A stretch of DNA of 64,000 nt from Aquitalea magnusonii (GTDB lineage: Bacteria; Pseudomonadota; Gammaproteobacteria; Burkholderiales; Chromobacteriaceae). The stretch lies in contig NZ_QJKC01000010.1 in assembly GCF_003202035.1 (NCBI RefSeq), forward strand, positions 109,796-173,795, read 5' to 3'. Positions 51,003 through 59,291 of this stretch are shown here, piece after piece (within the stretch, counting starts at the first letter, position 1; each line of letters begins with the position of its first letter). The position numbers and the translations under genes were made by a program. The notes under the pieces are model-generated. The model was not told the origin of the DNA, ran no database searches, and saw nothing but the letters and a program-made list of their open reading frames with translations.

Positions 51003-51242
51003 TCATTGATTTACTTCGCCCCTGTTGTAACCCGACGTTAAAACGCAGGTCATCCACAAGTCATGTGATGGAAATGTCTTCGTCAAACAGGATGATTAGC
51101 ATGTTTTGGACGGACAGCAGGCCAAAAAGCTGCTGCCAAATGAAGGAGTTGCCCGCAATGCCGGGCCGACTGGACGAAAGTCCGAGCGACATTCCTTGCT
51201 GACAAAACTAGCATGCATCGCATGTTCCGAGGGGAGTAAGTC
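51003..51242. other. Leader of the OlsB-like gene, with a possible 14-codon upstream frame
   Basis: No full gene is visible. A 14-codon frame (51158-51202, starting MPGRLDESP) follows AAGGAG at a good distance, and two hairpins overlap it: GCCCG/CGGGC at 51151-51166 and GGAC-GAAA-GTCC at 51172-51183. This could be a leader peptide or structured 5' UTR. One DnaA-box-like TCATCCACA lies near 51050; a single box is not an origin. Confidence 0.3.
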
Positions 51243-51992
51243 ATGCAATTGAACGAAAGCGTTTCCGCCCGCCGCCAGCTGAAACTGGGAGTACGTGTCG
51301 CCGAAACCGCTGAAGATATCCGCCGCGCCCAGAAACTGCGCTTCGATGTATTTGCCGGCGAAATGGGTGCCGAACTGTCCTCGCATGAGCTGGGCATCGA
51401 CTGCGACGAATACGATGCACTGTGCGATCACCTGATCGTGGAAGACGCCAACAGCGGCCTGGTGGTCGGCACTTATCGCATGCTGCCGCCGGATATGGCC
51501 CGCCGCGCCCCCTCGCTGTATTCCGAACACGAATTCGACCTGACCCGCCTGGACAACCTGCGCGACGGCCTGATCGAAGTGGGCCGTTCCTGCGTCCACA
51601 AGGACTTCCGCAGTGGTGGCGTCATTGCCCTGCTGTGGTCCGGTCTGGCTGATTATGTGCAGAAAAAGGGCGGTGAATATCTGGCCGGTTGCGCCAGCGT
51701 CAGCCTGGCCGATGGTGGCCATCAGGCTGTCAGCCTGTATCGCCAGCTGGAAGCCAGCCACCTGTCCCCGGCAGAATGGCGCGTGTTCCCGCACCTGCCG
51801 CTGCCGCTGGACCGCATTCAGGACGATGCCGCCTCTTCGCCGATGCCGCCGCTGATCAAGGGCTACCTGCGCGCCGGCGCCTTCATCTGCGGCGAACCGG
51901 CCTGGGACCCTGATTTCAACTGCGCCGACTTCTTCATGCTGTTGCCGATGAGCCGCCTCACCGGCCGCTACAACCGTCACTTCGTAGGCTGA
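51243..51992 (+). CDS. OlsB-like N-acyltransferase (GNAT fold)
   Basis: The 249-residue protein matches the COG3176 group that includes L-ornithine N-alpha-acyltransferase OlsB: LRFDVFAGEMGAE, VVGTYRMLPP, LIEVGRSCVHKDFRSGGVI and IKGYLRAGAFICGEPAWDPDFNCADFF (quoted as GYLRAGAFICGEPAWDP). OlsB makes lyso-ornithine lipid from ornithine and acyl-ACP. No olsA-like gene is next to it, so the exact substrate is open. The start follows GAGGGGAG, and a hairpin follows the stop. Confidence 0.88.
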   Translation: MQLNESVSARRQLKLGVRVAETAEDIRRAQKLRFDVFAGEMGAELSSHELGIDCDEYDALCDHLIVEDANSGLVVGTYRMLPPDMARRAPSLYSEHEFDLTRLDNLRDGLIEVGRSCVHKDFRSGGVIALLWSGLADYVQKKGGEYLAGCASVSLADGGHQAVSLYRQLEASHLSPAEWRVFPHLPLPLDRIQDDAASSPMPPLIKGYLRAGAFICGEPAWDPDFNCADFFMLLPMSRLTGRYNRHFVG

Positions 51993-52024
51993 TTCCCAGC
52001 CTGCCGCAGCCTAGCTGTGTCATC

Positions 52025-52056
52025 AGCCCGGACGAAACCCCCCGTTCGTCCGGGCT
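52025..52056 (+). terminator. Hairpin after the OlsB-like gene
   Basis: Arms AGCCCGGACGAA / TTCGTCCGGGCT enclose an eight-base loop, followed by a weak T-rich tail. Confidence 0.7.
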
Positions 52057-52109
52057 GTTCTGCATTCAAGCCACCGCCAGCCCGGCAGCTGGCTGCTACA
52101 ATCCGCCAC

Positions 52110-52811
52110 ATGAGCTACCCGTTTGCAGCAGTCGGCATCGTCCACTCCCCCTACAAGGAAAAATTCGGCATCCCGCGCCAACCTTCGCTGGCCCCGGCCG
52201 CCGAGGTCAGTGTGGAATTGCTGCCACCATTCAATCACCCGGACACCGTGCGCGGACTGGAAGCCTTCTCCCATGTCTGGATCAGCTTCGTGTTCCACCA
52301 GACCGCCCGCCGCGGCTGGCAAGCACTGGTGCGACCGCCACGCCTGGGCGGCAATGCCAAGGTGGGCGTGTTTGCCAGCCGCTCCACCCATCGCCCCAAT
52401 CCGCTGGGCCTGTCGCTGGTGGAACTGCGCGGCATCGACTTTCACGACGGCGTACGCCTGCAACTGGCCGGCGCCGACCTGCTGGATGGCACGCCGGTGC
52501 TGGACATCAAGCCCTACATTCCTTTTGTGGAAGCCCGGCCGGAAGCCCGTGGCGGCTTTGTCGACGGCCCGCCGGTCTGCCTGCAGGTAGAGTGGAATAG
52601 CACAGCGCTGCAACAGCTGGCCGCCCTCCCCTCCCCGCCGCCCGCCCTGGCCGCCCTGATCGAACAGGTGCTGGCACAAGACCCGCGACCGGCCTATCAG
52701 GACGACCCGCAGCGCATCTATGGCGTGCAGCTGTATGACTACAACATCCGCTTCAGCGTGGCGGATAACCATGCCCGCGTGCTTGAAATACAGCGGCTTG
52801 CCCCGAACTAA
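52110..52811 (+). CDS. trmO: tRNA (N6-threonylcarbamoyladenosine37-N6)-methyltransferase TrmO
   Basis: The 233-residue TsaA/TrmO-type protein uses SAM to methylate t6A37. It aligns by eye with E. coli TrmO throughout: GIVHSPYKEKFGIPRQP, VRGLEAFSHVWISFVFHQT (quoted in parts), RSTHRPNPLGLSLVEL and DIKPYIPFVEA, and the C-terminal VLAQDPRPAYQ. The ATG at 52110 is correct by alignment; TACAAT at 52097 may be its -10, leaving almost no leader. The open frame upstream runs through a terminator. Confidence 0.93.
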   Translation: MSYPFAAVGIVHSPYKEKFGIPRQPSLAPAAEVSVELLPPFNHPDTVRGLEAFSHVWISFVFHQTARRGWQALVRPPRLGGNAKVGVFASRSTHRPNPLGLSLVELRGIDFHDGVRLQLAGADLLDGTPVLDIKPYIPFVEARPEARGGFVDGPPVCLQVEWNSTALQQLAALPSPPPALAALIEQVLAQDPRPAYQDDPQRIYGVQLYDYNIRFSVADNHARVLEIQRLAPN

Positions 52812-52861
52812 AGTCACATGCCCCAGTCACACCGGGGCCCTTTACTCTGGAGAATATAATC

Positions 52862-53797
52862 ATGACACCTCGCGCGAAGACGATCATGCTCGCCTTCACC
52901 CTGGTTTCTGTCCTGGCGGCACCGTTCGCGGAAGCCGCACGCCTGGGCGGAGGCAAGAGCGCCGGCATGCGCCGCTCGGCCCCGACCAAGAGCTACCAGC
53001 AGCCCACCCCGATGCCGGCACCGGCACCGCAAGCTGCTCCGCAAGCACAGCCCAAGAAAGGTCCGGGCATTGGCACAGCCATTGCCGCTGGTGCCGCTGG
53101 TGCCGCCGCCGGCTACATGCTGGGTTCGGCCATGAACAGCAACCATGCCTCCGGCAATGCGTCGGAAGCCGCCAGCGGCTCCGGCATCCCCTGGGGCACC
53201 CTGGCCTTGCTCGGCCTGCTGGGCATTGGCGGCCTGATGTGGTTCCGCCGCAAGAACGCTACCCCCGCAGCACCGATGAACACCCCGATGCCGGCGGGCA
53301 ATGCGCCAGTATTCAATAGCAGCAGCCAGGATGCCGCCCGCTTCGATCCGATTCCCAAGATCGGCTCCGGCCTGGGTCAGCCAGCGTCTTACGGCGCCGC
53401 TGCACCGGCCATGGCTGGTGGTGTACCCGCCCGCCTGCCGGATGGCACCGAAACGCCGAACTTCCTGCGTCAGGCCAAGGCCACCTTCCTGCATTTGCAA
53501 AGCCTCAACTCGCCGGACAGCCTGGAAGAAGTACGCAAGTACATGACGCCGGATCTGTTCGAAGGCCTGCGCAACGACATCGCCGGCAATAGCGATGTGG
53601 CCGACTTCCCGCAGCTGGACTGCCAGCTGGCGGAAGCCGTGGAAGAGGCTGGCCGTTACATTGCCACCGTGCGCTTCTCCGGCACGGTGAGCGAATCGGT
53701 CAATGCCCCGGCGGTGCCGTTCAGCGAATACTGGCACTACATCAAGGATGGCAGCACCGGCGGCAAATGGCTGGTGGCAGGCATTCAGCAGGAGTAA
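52862..53797 (+). CDS. TIM44-like domain protein with signal peptide
   Basis: The 311-residue protein has a signal peptide (IMLAFTLVSVLAAPFAEA), a low-complexity Pro/Gln/Ala linker, a glycine-alanine region and one TM helix (GTLALLGLLGIGGLMWF) followed by RRK, then a C-terminal TIM44-like domain (FLRQAKATFLHLQSLN, LDCQLAEAVEEAGRYIATVRFSG). The family is widespread and of unknown role in bacteria; the fold suggests binding to membranes or partner proteins. The start follows GGAGA. A strong terminator follows. Confidence 0.85.
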   Translation: MTPRAKTIMLAFTLVSVLAAPFAEAARLGGGKSAGMRRSAPTKSYQQPTPMPAPAPQAAPQAQPKKGPGIGTAIAAGAAGAAAGYMLGSAMNSNHASGNASEAASGSGIPWGTLALLGLLGIGGLMWFRRKNATPAAPMNTPMPAGNAPVFNSSSQDAARFDPIPKIGSGLGQPASYGAAAPAMAGGVPARLPDGTETPNFLRQAKATFLHLQSLNSPDSLEEVRKYMTPDLFEGLRNDIAGNSDVADFPQLDCQLAEAVEEAGRYIATVRFSGTVSESVNAPAVPFSEYWHYIKDGSTGGKWLVAGIQQE

Positions 53798-53824
53798 TTT
53801 CTTCTTTTTGTGCTGATTTATCTC

Positions 53825-53850
53825 AACGGGCCCAGTCGGGCCCGTTTTTT
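53825..53850 (+). terminator. Terminator after the TIM44-like gene
   Basis: Stem AACGGGCCC / GGGCCCGTT with a four-base loop and a T-run. Confidence 0.9.
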
Positions 53851-53944
53851 ATTATCGGCCCATGCTCTACACTGGAATGCCAATTGCTAGAGAGATTGGC
53901 TTACGGGCCAGCAAGAGCCCCACTCCAGGAAGGAATGTACTGTA

Positions 53945-55153
53945 ATGAAACGTTTCGAGCATGCCGGTCTGACCCTTGGCAGCCATTTTCAGCCCATCTA
54001 CAGCCTGGCGCATCGCCGCACGGTGGGTGTGGAAGCCCTGTTGCGCGCCGAGCAGAACCAGCTGCCACTCTCCCCGGCCGAGGCCTTTTACGCCATGGTG
54101 TCGCCAGAACGGCGTCACGGGCTTGACCTGGCGGTCAGCCAGGCCCATGTCCAGCATTTTTCCCAGCTGGAACAAGCCCATCCGCACTGGTTGTTTCTCA
54201 ATGTCGATGCCGCCTCGCTGTCGCGCCCCGAGCGCGCCATGGCGCTGGCCAATTCCATCCGCGAAGCCGGCCTGCAGCCGGGCAATGTGGTGCTGGAAGT
54301 GCTGGAACATGTGCTGGAAGTGGATGAGGCGCTGATCGAAGGCGTCAACCTGCTGAAAAAAGCCGGTTTCCTGATCGCCATCGACGACTTTGGCGTCGGC
54401 CATTCCAACCTGGACCGGGTCTGCCAGCTGGAGCCCGACCTGGTGAAATTCGACAAGGACTTGCTGCGCAGCGCGGTCAGCCAGCCGCGCACCCGCAATC
54501 TGCTGTCCAGACTGGTGCGGCTGATGCATGAAATTGGTGCACTGGTGGTGGAAGAAGGCATCGAAACCGAAAACGACGTACTGGTAGCGCTGGAATCCGG
54601 CTGCGATCTGGTACAGGGCTATTATGTGGCACGGCCCAGCCTGACACCCGATGCGGACGACATCATCACCAAGCGGCTGGATTCGCGCTGGGACGAGCTG
54701 ATGGTGCGCGACCTGCTCAAGCGCAAGATCACCCGGCGCCAGATCGAACTGGCACGGCAGGCCTTTGTGCAATCGGCCATTTCACTGATGCAGGGCACCC
54801 CGTTTGATCAGGCGGCCACCCCGATGCTGGCCATGCCGGACGTAATCCGCTGCTTTTTGCTGGACAGCGAGGGCCGCCAGATCGGCCGCAACCTCAACAG
54901 CCGCCACAACACCGTGGCCAGCAACCTGAAATTTGCCCCGCTGGCCGACACCACCGGCGCCGTGTGGTCGCGCCGCGCCTATTTCCAGCACGCCATCGAC
55001 CAGCCCGGCGTGCTGTACATGAGCGAGCCTTATCTGTCGATGACCGACACCCGCTCCTGCGTGACGCTGTCGATGGCCATTGAAATCGACGAAGCCATGC
55101 ATGTGCTGTGTGCCGACGTACTGGCCCCGCGTGTACACAGCAGCCACGGCTGA
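53945..55153 (+). CDS. EAL-domain c-di-GMP phosphodiesterase with YkuI-like C-terminal sensor
   Basis: The 402-residue protein has no TM segment. The EAL domain (about 10-245) keeps VEALLRAE, LEVLEHVLE, IDDFGVGHSNLDRV, VKFDKDLL and EEGIETE, so catalysis is plausible. The C-terminal part (about 255-402, with FLLDSEGRQIGRNLNS and RRAYFQHAI) resembles a PAS/Cache-like domain placed as in B. subtilis YkuI. It follows its own promoter region after a terminator and is followed by another, so it is probably monocistronic. Confidence 0.9.
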   Translation: MKRFEHAGLTLGSHFQPIYSLAHRRTVGVEALLRAEQNQLPLSPAEAFYAMVSPERRHGLDLAVSQAHVQHFSQLEQAHPHWLFLNVDAASLSRPERAMALANSIREAGLQPGNVVLEVLEHVLEVDEALIEGVNLLKKAGFLIAIDDFGVGHSNLDRVCQLEPDLVKFDKDLLRSAVSQPRTRNLLSRLVRLMHEIGALVVEEGIETENDVLVALESGCDLVQGYYVARPSLTPDADDIITKRLDSRWDELMVRDLLKRKITRRQIELARQAFVQSAISLMQGTPFDQAATPMLAMPDVIRCFLLDSEGRQIGRNLNSRHNTVASNLKFAPLADTTGAVWSRRAYFQHAIDQPGVLYMSEPYLSMTDTRSCVTLSMAIEIDEAMHVLCADVLAPRVHSSHG

Positions 55154-55173
55154 AAACGGCAAACGCAGCAATG

Positions 55174-55199
55174 AAAAAGGACCGCACGCGGTCCTTTTT
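55174..55199. terminator. Bidirectional terminator between the EAL gene and dolP
   Basis: Stem AAAAAGGACCGC / GCGGTCCTTTTT with a two-base loop, between convergent genes. Confidence 0.9.
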
Positions 55200-55216
55200 C
55201 GTTTCCGGGCGCCGGC

Positions 55217-55804
55217 TTACTGCGCCGGGCTGACCTCGGAGATGTTTTCAAACAGGGTGACCACCTTCTGCACCCCTGCGGTTTCGCTCACCACCTGCGC
55301 CGCAGCCTGGCCTTCGGCCGGCGTCACCAGCCCCAGCAGGTAGACCACGCCACGCTCGGTCACCACCTTGATCTGATTGGGCGAGTAGCCCTTGCCATCC
55401 AGCATGCGGGTGCGCACCTTGCTGGTGATCCAGGTATCGTTGCTGCGCTCGGACAAGCCGGACGACGGTGCCACCACCGTGTAGTTGTACACCCGGCGGA
55501 CATTGGGCATGCCACGGGCAATCAGCTCGGCCTGCTGGCCAGCCTCGGCGCTCGGCACCTCACCGGTCAGCAGCACGGCACGGTTGTAGCTGGTGGCATT
55601 GACATGGGCCGACGGCAGCTTGTCGCCAATCTGGTGCGATACCTTCACTTCGATGCTCTGGTCATCCACATAGGCACCGCTGGAACGACGGTCGGTGGCC
55701 ACCAGCGCACCACCGGCCACGCCGCCAGCCGCCAGGGCAAAGCAACCGGACAAGGCGCTGGACAGGCCGGCAGCCAGCAACAGGGTCAGGACTGTGTGTT
55801 TCAT
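55217..55804 (-). CDS. dolP: Outer-membrane lipoprotein with two BON domains, DolP-like
   Basis: The 195-residue protein has a lipoprotein signal with Cys21 in SALSGC, followed by two BON domains (IEVKVSHQIGDKL...VLLTGEVPSAEAGQQAEL; ITSKVRTRML...VVYLLGLVTPAEG, quoted in parts). DolP (YraP) supports outer membrane integrity and peptidoglycan amidase regulation in E. coli. The order lpoA-yraN-diaA-dolP matches the E. coli locus, which supports the name. It begins directly after the diaA stop. Confidence 0.93.
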   Translation of the reverse strand: MKHTVLTLLLAAGLSSALSGCFALAAGGVAGGALVATDRRSSGAYVDDQSIEVKVSHQIGDKLPSAHVNATSYNRAVLLTGEVPSAEAGQQAELIARGMPNVRRVYNYTVVAPSSGLSERSNDTWITSKVRTRMLDGKGYSPNQIKVVTERGVVYLLGLVTPAEGQAAAQVVSETAGVQKVVTLFENISEVSPAQ

Positions 55805-56395
55805 TTACTCGCCTCCCAACAGCATGTAGTCAATCGCATCGCACAGCGCATGCACCAGCAGGATATGCACCTCCTGGATGCGCGCGGTACGCAATACCGG
55901 CACATTCAGCTGAATGTCCTCCGGCGACAGGATTTCACTGATCTTGCCGCCGTCCTTGCCGGTCAGGGCAATCACGCCCATGCCGCGTTCGTGGGCGGCA
56001 TAGATGGCTTCGATCACATTGGCAGAATTGCCCGAGGTGGAAATGGCCAGCAAGAGGTCGTTGGTATGCCCCAGCGCCCGCACCTGCTTGGAAAAAATCA
56101 TGTCGAAATCGTAGTCGTTACCAATGGCGGTGAGCGCCGAGGTATCGGTTGCCAGTGAAATGGCCGCCAGACCGGGGCGTTCTTTTTCAAAACGCCCCAG
56201 CATCTCGGCGGCAAAATGCTGGGCATCCGCTGCCGAGCCGCCATTGCCGCAGGCCAGGATCTTGCCCTCGTTCATCAGGCAGCTGACCATGCGCTCGGCC
56301 GCCAGGGCCACCGCCGGCGACAGCAACTCCATGGCCTCCTGCTTGGCGGCGATGCTTTCCAGAAAATGTCCGTTGACGCGTTCAATCAGGTCCAT
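55805..56395 (-). CDS. diaA: SIS-domain protein DiaA (DnaA initiator-associating protein) / GmhA-like
   Basis: The 196-residue SIS protein has [17 protein letters not shown] and [13 protein letters not shown], shared by DiaA and phosphoheptose isomerase GmhA. The position between yraN and dolP favours DiaA, which promotes DnaA assembly at oriC; a GmhA role in heptose synthesis cannot be excluded, since some betaproteobacteria use this gene for it. The ATG at 56395 follows GAGGAAAA. Confidence 0.9.
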   Translation of the reverse strand: MDLIERVNGHFLESIAAKQEAMELLSPAVALAAERMVSCLMNEGKILACGNGGSAADAQHFAAEMLGRFEKERPGLAAISLATDTSALTAIGNDYDFDMIFSKQVRALGHTNDLLLAISTSGNSANVIEAIYAAHERGMGVIALTGKDGGKISEILSPEDIQLNVPVLRTARIQEVHILLVHALCDAIDYMLLGGE

Positions 56396-56426
56396 GCTTT
56401 TCCTCGTAGCAGCCAACCGGGGGCTG

Positions 56427-56762
56427 CTATGCAAAAATGTTTTTCAGCCACTGTAGCGGCTGCTCGCCTTCACTCAGCACAGCATCAAAACGACAAGGTG
56501 CGTCTACTCCCCTATCGGACAGGTAGACTGCCGCCGCGTGCATGAGTTTCCTTTGTTTGTTTGCGGTAATGCTGTAAGCGGCACCGCCAAAGCGGGCGCT
56601 GGCGCGATGGCGCACCTCGACGAACACCCAGCAGCGGCCATCACGCATGATCAGATCGATTTCGCCACCCCGGCACAGCCAATTGCGCTCCACCAGTTGC
56701 AGCCCCTGTCGCAACAGGAAGGACAAGGCCCGCTCTTCCGCCAGCCTGCCCTGCTCATTCAT
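56427..56762 (-). CDS. yraN: UPF0102 family putative nuclease YraN
   Basis: The 111-residue protein has the endonuclease-like core [17 protein letters not shown] and [16 protein letters not shown], with the Asp and the Glu-x-Arg of a PD-(D/E)xK-like site. YraN is conserved next to rsmI and lpoA and its role is not settled. It begins 5 bp after lpoA. Confidence 0.93.
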   Translation of the reverse strand: MNEQGRLAEERALSFLLRQGLQLVERNWLCRGGEIDLIMRDGRCWVFVEVRHRASARFGGAAYSITANKQRKLMHAAAVYLSDRGVDAPCRFDAVLSEGEQPLQWLKNIFA

Positions 56763-56767
56763 GGGGT

Positions 56768-57889
56768 TTACTCGCCCTCGCCAATCAGCGACACCGGCAA
56801 CTGGCGGTCGAACACGCGGTCGCGCCCCAGTTTCAAATCACCGGTCACGCCATCCAGCTTGATGCTGGCCGGATTACGGCTGTTCGCCAGTTGCAAGGCC
56901 AGGCGATAGGCATCAATCCCCAGCGCATACAGCCGCTCGGTTTGCAGGGTCAGCGCGCTGGCCGGCCGCGCATAACGCTTCACCGCCGGATGCTGCGGCA
57001 TCAGGAACCACGGCATGTCGATAAAACGGATACCGGCCAGTTGCCGGTCCGGGGTGCGGGTACTGATCTGCGAGGTGGCATACACCGCCAGCTCTGGCAG
57101 CAAGGCAGGCTTCAGCCGGGCCGCCTCGGCCGGCTCCACCGCCAGAAACACCGCATCCGCGCCTGCTGCCGCCGTGGCGAGTTCGGACAGATTGTGGCCG
57201 TTGTCCTCCATCTGCTGTGCATCCTTGCCCGCCTGGCTGCGCCACTCGTCGGCAAAAGCCTGCTTCAGCCGGCTGGACAGCACCTCGCCATCGGTAATGA
57301 TCAAGGGATTGGCACGGCCATCTTCCCGCATCAGCCGGGCAATCTGCCGCGCTTCCACTTCCACATTCAAGGCCAGGGTAAACAGCTTGGGGTTGGTGGG
57401 CACATCGCGCCCCACCGCATTCAGCGCCAGCGTGGGCACGCTGACATAAGGCGCCACCGCGGCAATGCCGCTGCGCGACAGCGGGCCGATCACCACATTC
57501 ACCCCGCCCGCCACCGCCTCGCGGTAACGCTGGGCGGCATTGTGCTCATCGGCATCAATCACCACCACCTCGGCCTGCGGATCGACATCATGCGCCGCCT
57601 CCACCCCGCTGCGCACCACCGCCGCCGCCTCGCCCAGCAGGCGTGACTCGGTAGGCAGCAACAGGCCGATCTTCACCCGCGACGCCATCTTGCCCGGTGC
57701 GGGCAGGGGCTTGGCCTGCGGCGCCATGGCCGGCGCCGAAGCCGGCGCAGTCTGCGCCCGAACCGCCGCACCAGCCGCGCTATTGAGCGGCGCGGCATTG
57801 AGTTGGATGATATAGTCCGGTGCCTGCGCCTGCGCAGCCGTCAACCATGTCATCATGACGCCAACCAACAGCGGAGCCAGTCTTTGCAT
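56768..57889 (-). CDS. lpoA: LpoA-like penicillin-binding protein activator, C-terminal domain form without lipobox
   Basis: The 373-residue protein resembles the C-terminal periplasmic-binding-like half of E. coli LpoA ([49 protein letters not shown]). LpoA activates the peptidoglycan synthase PBP1A. The N-terminal TPR half is missing, and the signal peptide ([17 protein letters not shown]) has no cysteine, so the protein should be soluble periplasmic rather than lipid-anchored. The ATG at 57889 is preferred over an in-frame GTG at 57904. It is divergent from rsmI. Confidence 0.85.
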   Translation of the reverse strand: MQRLAPLLVGVMMTWLTAAQAQAPDYIIQLNAAPLNSAAGAAVRAQTAPASAPAMAPQAKPLPAPGKMASRVKIGLLLPTESRLLGEAAAVVRSGVEAAHDVDPQAEVVVIDADEHNAAQRYREAVAGGVNVVIGPLSRSGIAAVAPYVSVPTLALNAVGRDVPTNPKLFTLALNVEVEARQIARLMREDGRANPLIITDGEVLSSRLKQAFADEWRSQAGKDAQQMEDNGHNLSELATAAAGADAVFLAVEPAEAARLKPALLPELAVYATSQISTRTPDRQLAGIRFIDMPWFLMPQHPAVKRYARPASALTLQTERLYALGIDAYRLALQLANSRNPASIKLDGVTGDLKLGRDRVFDRQLPVSLIGEGE

Positions 57890-57904
57890 ACTTCGTTCGC
57901 TCAC

Positions 57905-58786
57905 TTGCTTGAATCTGCACGGGAAAGTTTCTGTCGCGGCACATTATATGTGGTGGCCACCCCCATTGGAAACCTGGGAGATGTTACCGCGCGTGCGCTG
58001 ACTGCCTTTGGCGTGGCCGATGTGGTGTGCGCCGAAGACACCCGCGTCACCGGCAGCCTGCTGACAGCATACGGCATTCACGCCAACAAACTGGTCAGCC
58101 TGCGCGAACACAACGAACGCAGCATGGCCGAACAAGTCATCCGCTGGCTGGCGGAAGGCCAGATCGTGGTGCAGGTATCCGATGCCGGCACCCCCGCCGT
58201 ATCCGACCCCGGCGCCCGGCTGGTGGAAGCCGTGCGCGCCGCCGGCCACCCGGTACGCCCCATTCCCGGCGTGTCCGCCGTCATCACCGCCCTGTCCGCC
58301 AGCGGCTTCACCAGCAATGCCTTTCTGTTTCACGGCTTTTTGCCGCCCAAAAGTGGCGAACGCCGCCGCACCCTGCAGCAATGGCTCAGTGCCGACCACC
58401 TGGTGGTGTGCTACGAAGCCCCGCACCGCATCGTCGACACCCTGCAGGACATCGTGGCCGAACTGGGGCCGGAACGCCGGCTGATGCTGGCACGCGAACT
58501 GACCAAAACCTTTGAAACCTTCCACAGCCTGCCCGCCGGCGAACTGCTGGAATGGGTCAAGGCCGACAGCAACCAACAGCGCGGCGAAATCGTGCTGATC
58601 ATCGACGCCGCCCCGCAGCCCGACAGCGACGAAGCCCTGCCGGAAGAAGCCATCCGCATCATGAACATCCTCAGCGCCGAACTGCCGATGAAACAGGCCT
58701 CCACCCTGGCCGCCCAGATCAGCGGGGCCAACCGCAAGCAACTGTATGACCATGCGCTGAAATTGAAAAAGGACGCCGCAGAGTGA
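57905..58786 (+). CDS. rsmI: 16S rRNA (cytidine1402-2'-O)-methyltransferase
   Basis: The tetrapyrrole-methylase-fold enzyme has LYVVATPIGNLGDVTARAL, CAEDTRVTG, VSDAGTPAVSDPGARLV and LARELTKTFETFH. It methylates the ribose of C1402 with SAM. No ATG with a ribosome binding site lies near the conserved start; I use the TTG at 57905 (293 residues), which gives the usual short N-terminus LLESARESF before the core. An in-frame ATG at 57803 lies inside lpoA and is unlikely. A tRNA-Leu gene follows 45 bp later. Confidence 0.9.
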   Translation: MLESARESFCRGTLYVVATPIGNLGDVTARALTAFGVADVVCAEDTRVTGSLLTAYGIHANKLVSLREHNERSMAEQVIRWLAEGQIVVQVSDAGTPAVSDPGARLVEAVRAAGHPVRPIPGVSAVITALSASGFTSNAFLFHGFLPPKSGERRRTLQQWLSADHLVVCYEAPHRIVDTLQDIVAELGPERRLMLARELTKTFETFHSLPAGELLEWVKADSNQQRGEIVLIIDAAPQPDSDEALPEEAIRIMNILSAELPMKQASTLAAQISGANRKQLYDHALKLKKDAAE

Positions 58787-58831
58787 TTTACAAGGGCAGG
58801 CGGATCAGATAGACTTGCCTCCTCTTGCGAT

Positions 58832-58916
58832 GCCCGGGTGGCGAAATCGGTAGACGCAGGGGATTCAAAATCCCCCGCCGCAAGGTGTGTCGGTTCGAGT
58901 CCGACCCCGGGCACCA
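58832..58916 (+). tRNA. tRNA-Leu (anticodon CAA)
   Basis: The 85-base sequence folds into a class II tRNA: acceptor GCCCGGG/CCCGGGC, D-arm with GGTAGAC, anticodon stem GGGGA/TCCCC around TTCAAAA (anticodon CAA), a long variable arm, T-arm with GGTTCGAGTCC and an encoded CCA. tRNA-Leu genes are frequent integration sites of P4-type elements, and a broken P4-type integrase lies 1 kb downstream. Confidence 0.97.
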
Positions 58917-58954
58917 CATCCTTACCAGCTAAGGATTGCAGCAAGAATCAAAAC

Positions 58955-58975
58955 AGCGCCGCAAGGCGCTTTTTT
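58955..58975 (+). terminator. Terminator after tRNA-Leu
   Basis: Stem AGCGCC-GCAA-GGCGCT followed by a T-run. Almost the same hairpin recurs at 59796-59820. Confidence 0.85.
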
Positions 58976-59079
58976 GTTGCCCAAATTCCGCCATGGAACA
59001 CTGGCGGGACACCAACGCAACACAGCACTCCCCGGCAGGCTCAGCCCGTAGCCATGCCGTGCCACATCCTTCCCCGGTA

Positions 59080-59108
59080 TTGACAAGCCAAGCCCACCAC
59101 CCAACAAT
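59080..59108 (+). promoter_or_regulatory. Putative promoter of the C4-like RNA module
   Basis: A perfect -35 TTGACA (59080-59085), a 17-base spacer and AACAAT (59103-59108) would start transcription at about 59115, just before target site A. The position corresponds to the PLE promoter of phage P4. Confidence 0.55.
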
Positions 59109-59134
59109 TGCCGCGTGCTGTTCAATAGCGGCAC

Positions 59135-59163
59135 CGGGCGTAGGAACCCGATTAGCACTATGG
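59135..59163 (+). promoter_or_regulatory. Target site A of the C4-like antisense RNA
   Basis: The loop CGTAGGAA is closed by a CGGG/CCCG stem (59135-59150), followed by GCACTATGG (59155-59163). Both parts are complementary to the antisense segment at 59258-59279. This corresponds to seqA of P4. Confidence 0.6.
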
Positions 59164-59172
59164 CGGACACCA

Positions 59173-59191
59173 CCGCGAAAGCGGTTTTTTT
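59173..59191 (+). terminator. Terminator between target A and the antisense RNA
   Basis: Stem CCGC-GAAA-GCGG followed by seven T. It lies inside the leader transcript, where antisense pairing could decide between readthrough and termination. Confidence 0.8.
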
Positions 59192-59214
59192 GCGTCCGTG
59201 CGTCTTGTCTTGCC

Positions 59215-59282
59215 TTCTATGGCGGGCCGGGCGGGGCAGCCTTCGGGCTGGCCGGTTCCATAGTGCCGGTATTCCTACCCCC
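59215..59282 (+). ncRNA. C4/CI-type antisense RNA (phage immunity RNA), putative
   Basis: About 68 bases form a nested hairpin: CTATGG (59217-59222) with CCATAG (59258-59263) outside, GGCC/GGCC inside, and CAGCC-TTCG-GGCTG (59237-59250) at the tip. The 3' part CCATAGTGC (59258-59266) and TTCCTACC (59272-59279) is complementary to CACTATGG and GTAGGAA in both target sites A and C. This order (target, antisense RNA, target) is that of P4 CI RNA and of P1/P7 C4 RNA (Rfam family C4). The ends are estimates, and processing from the leader transcript is inferred from those phages. Confidence 0.65.
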
Positions 59283-59291
59283 GTTCGGACT

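Noticed and set aside
51003..51120. oriC next to mnmG
   Set aside because: Only one DnaA-like box and no AT-rich unwinding region were seen.
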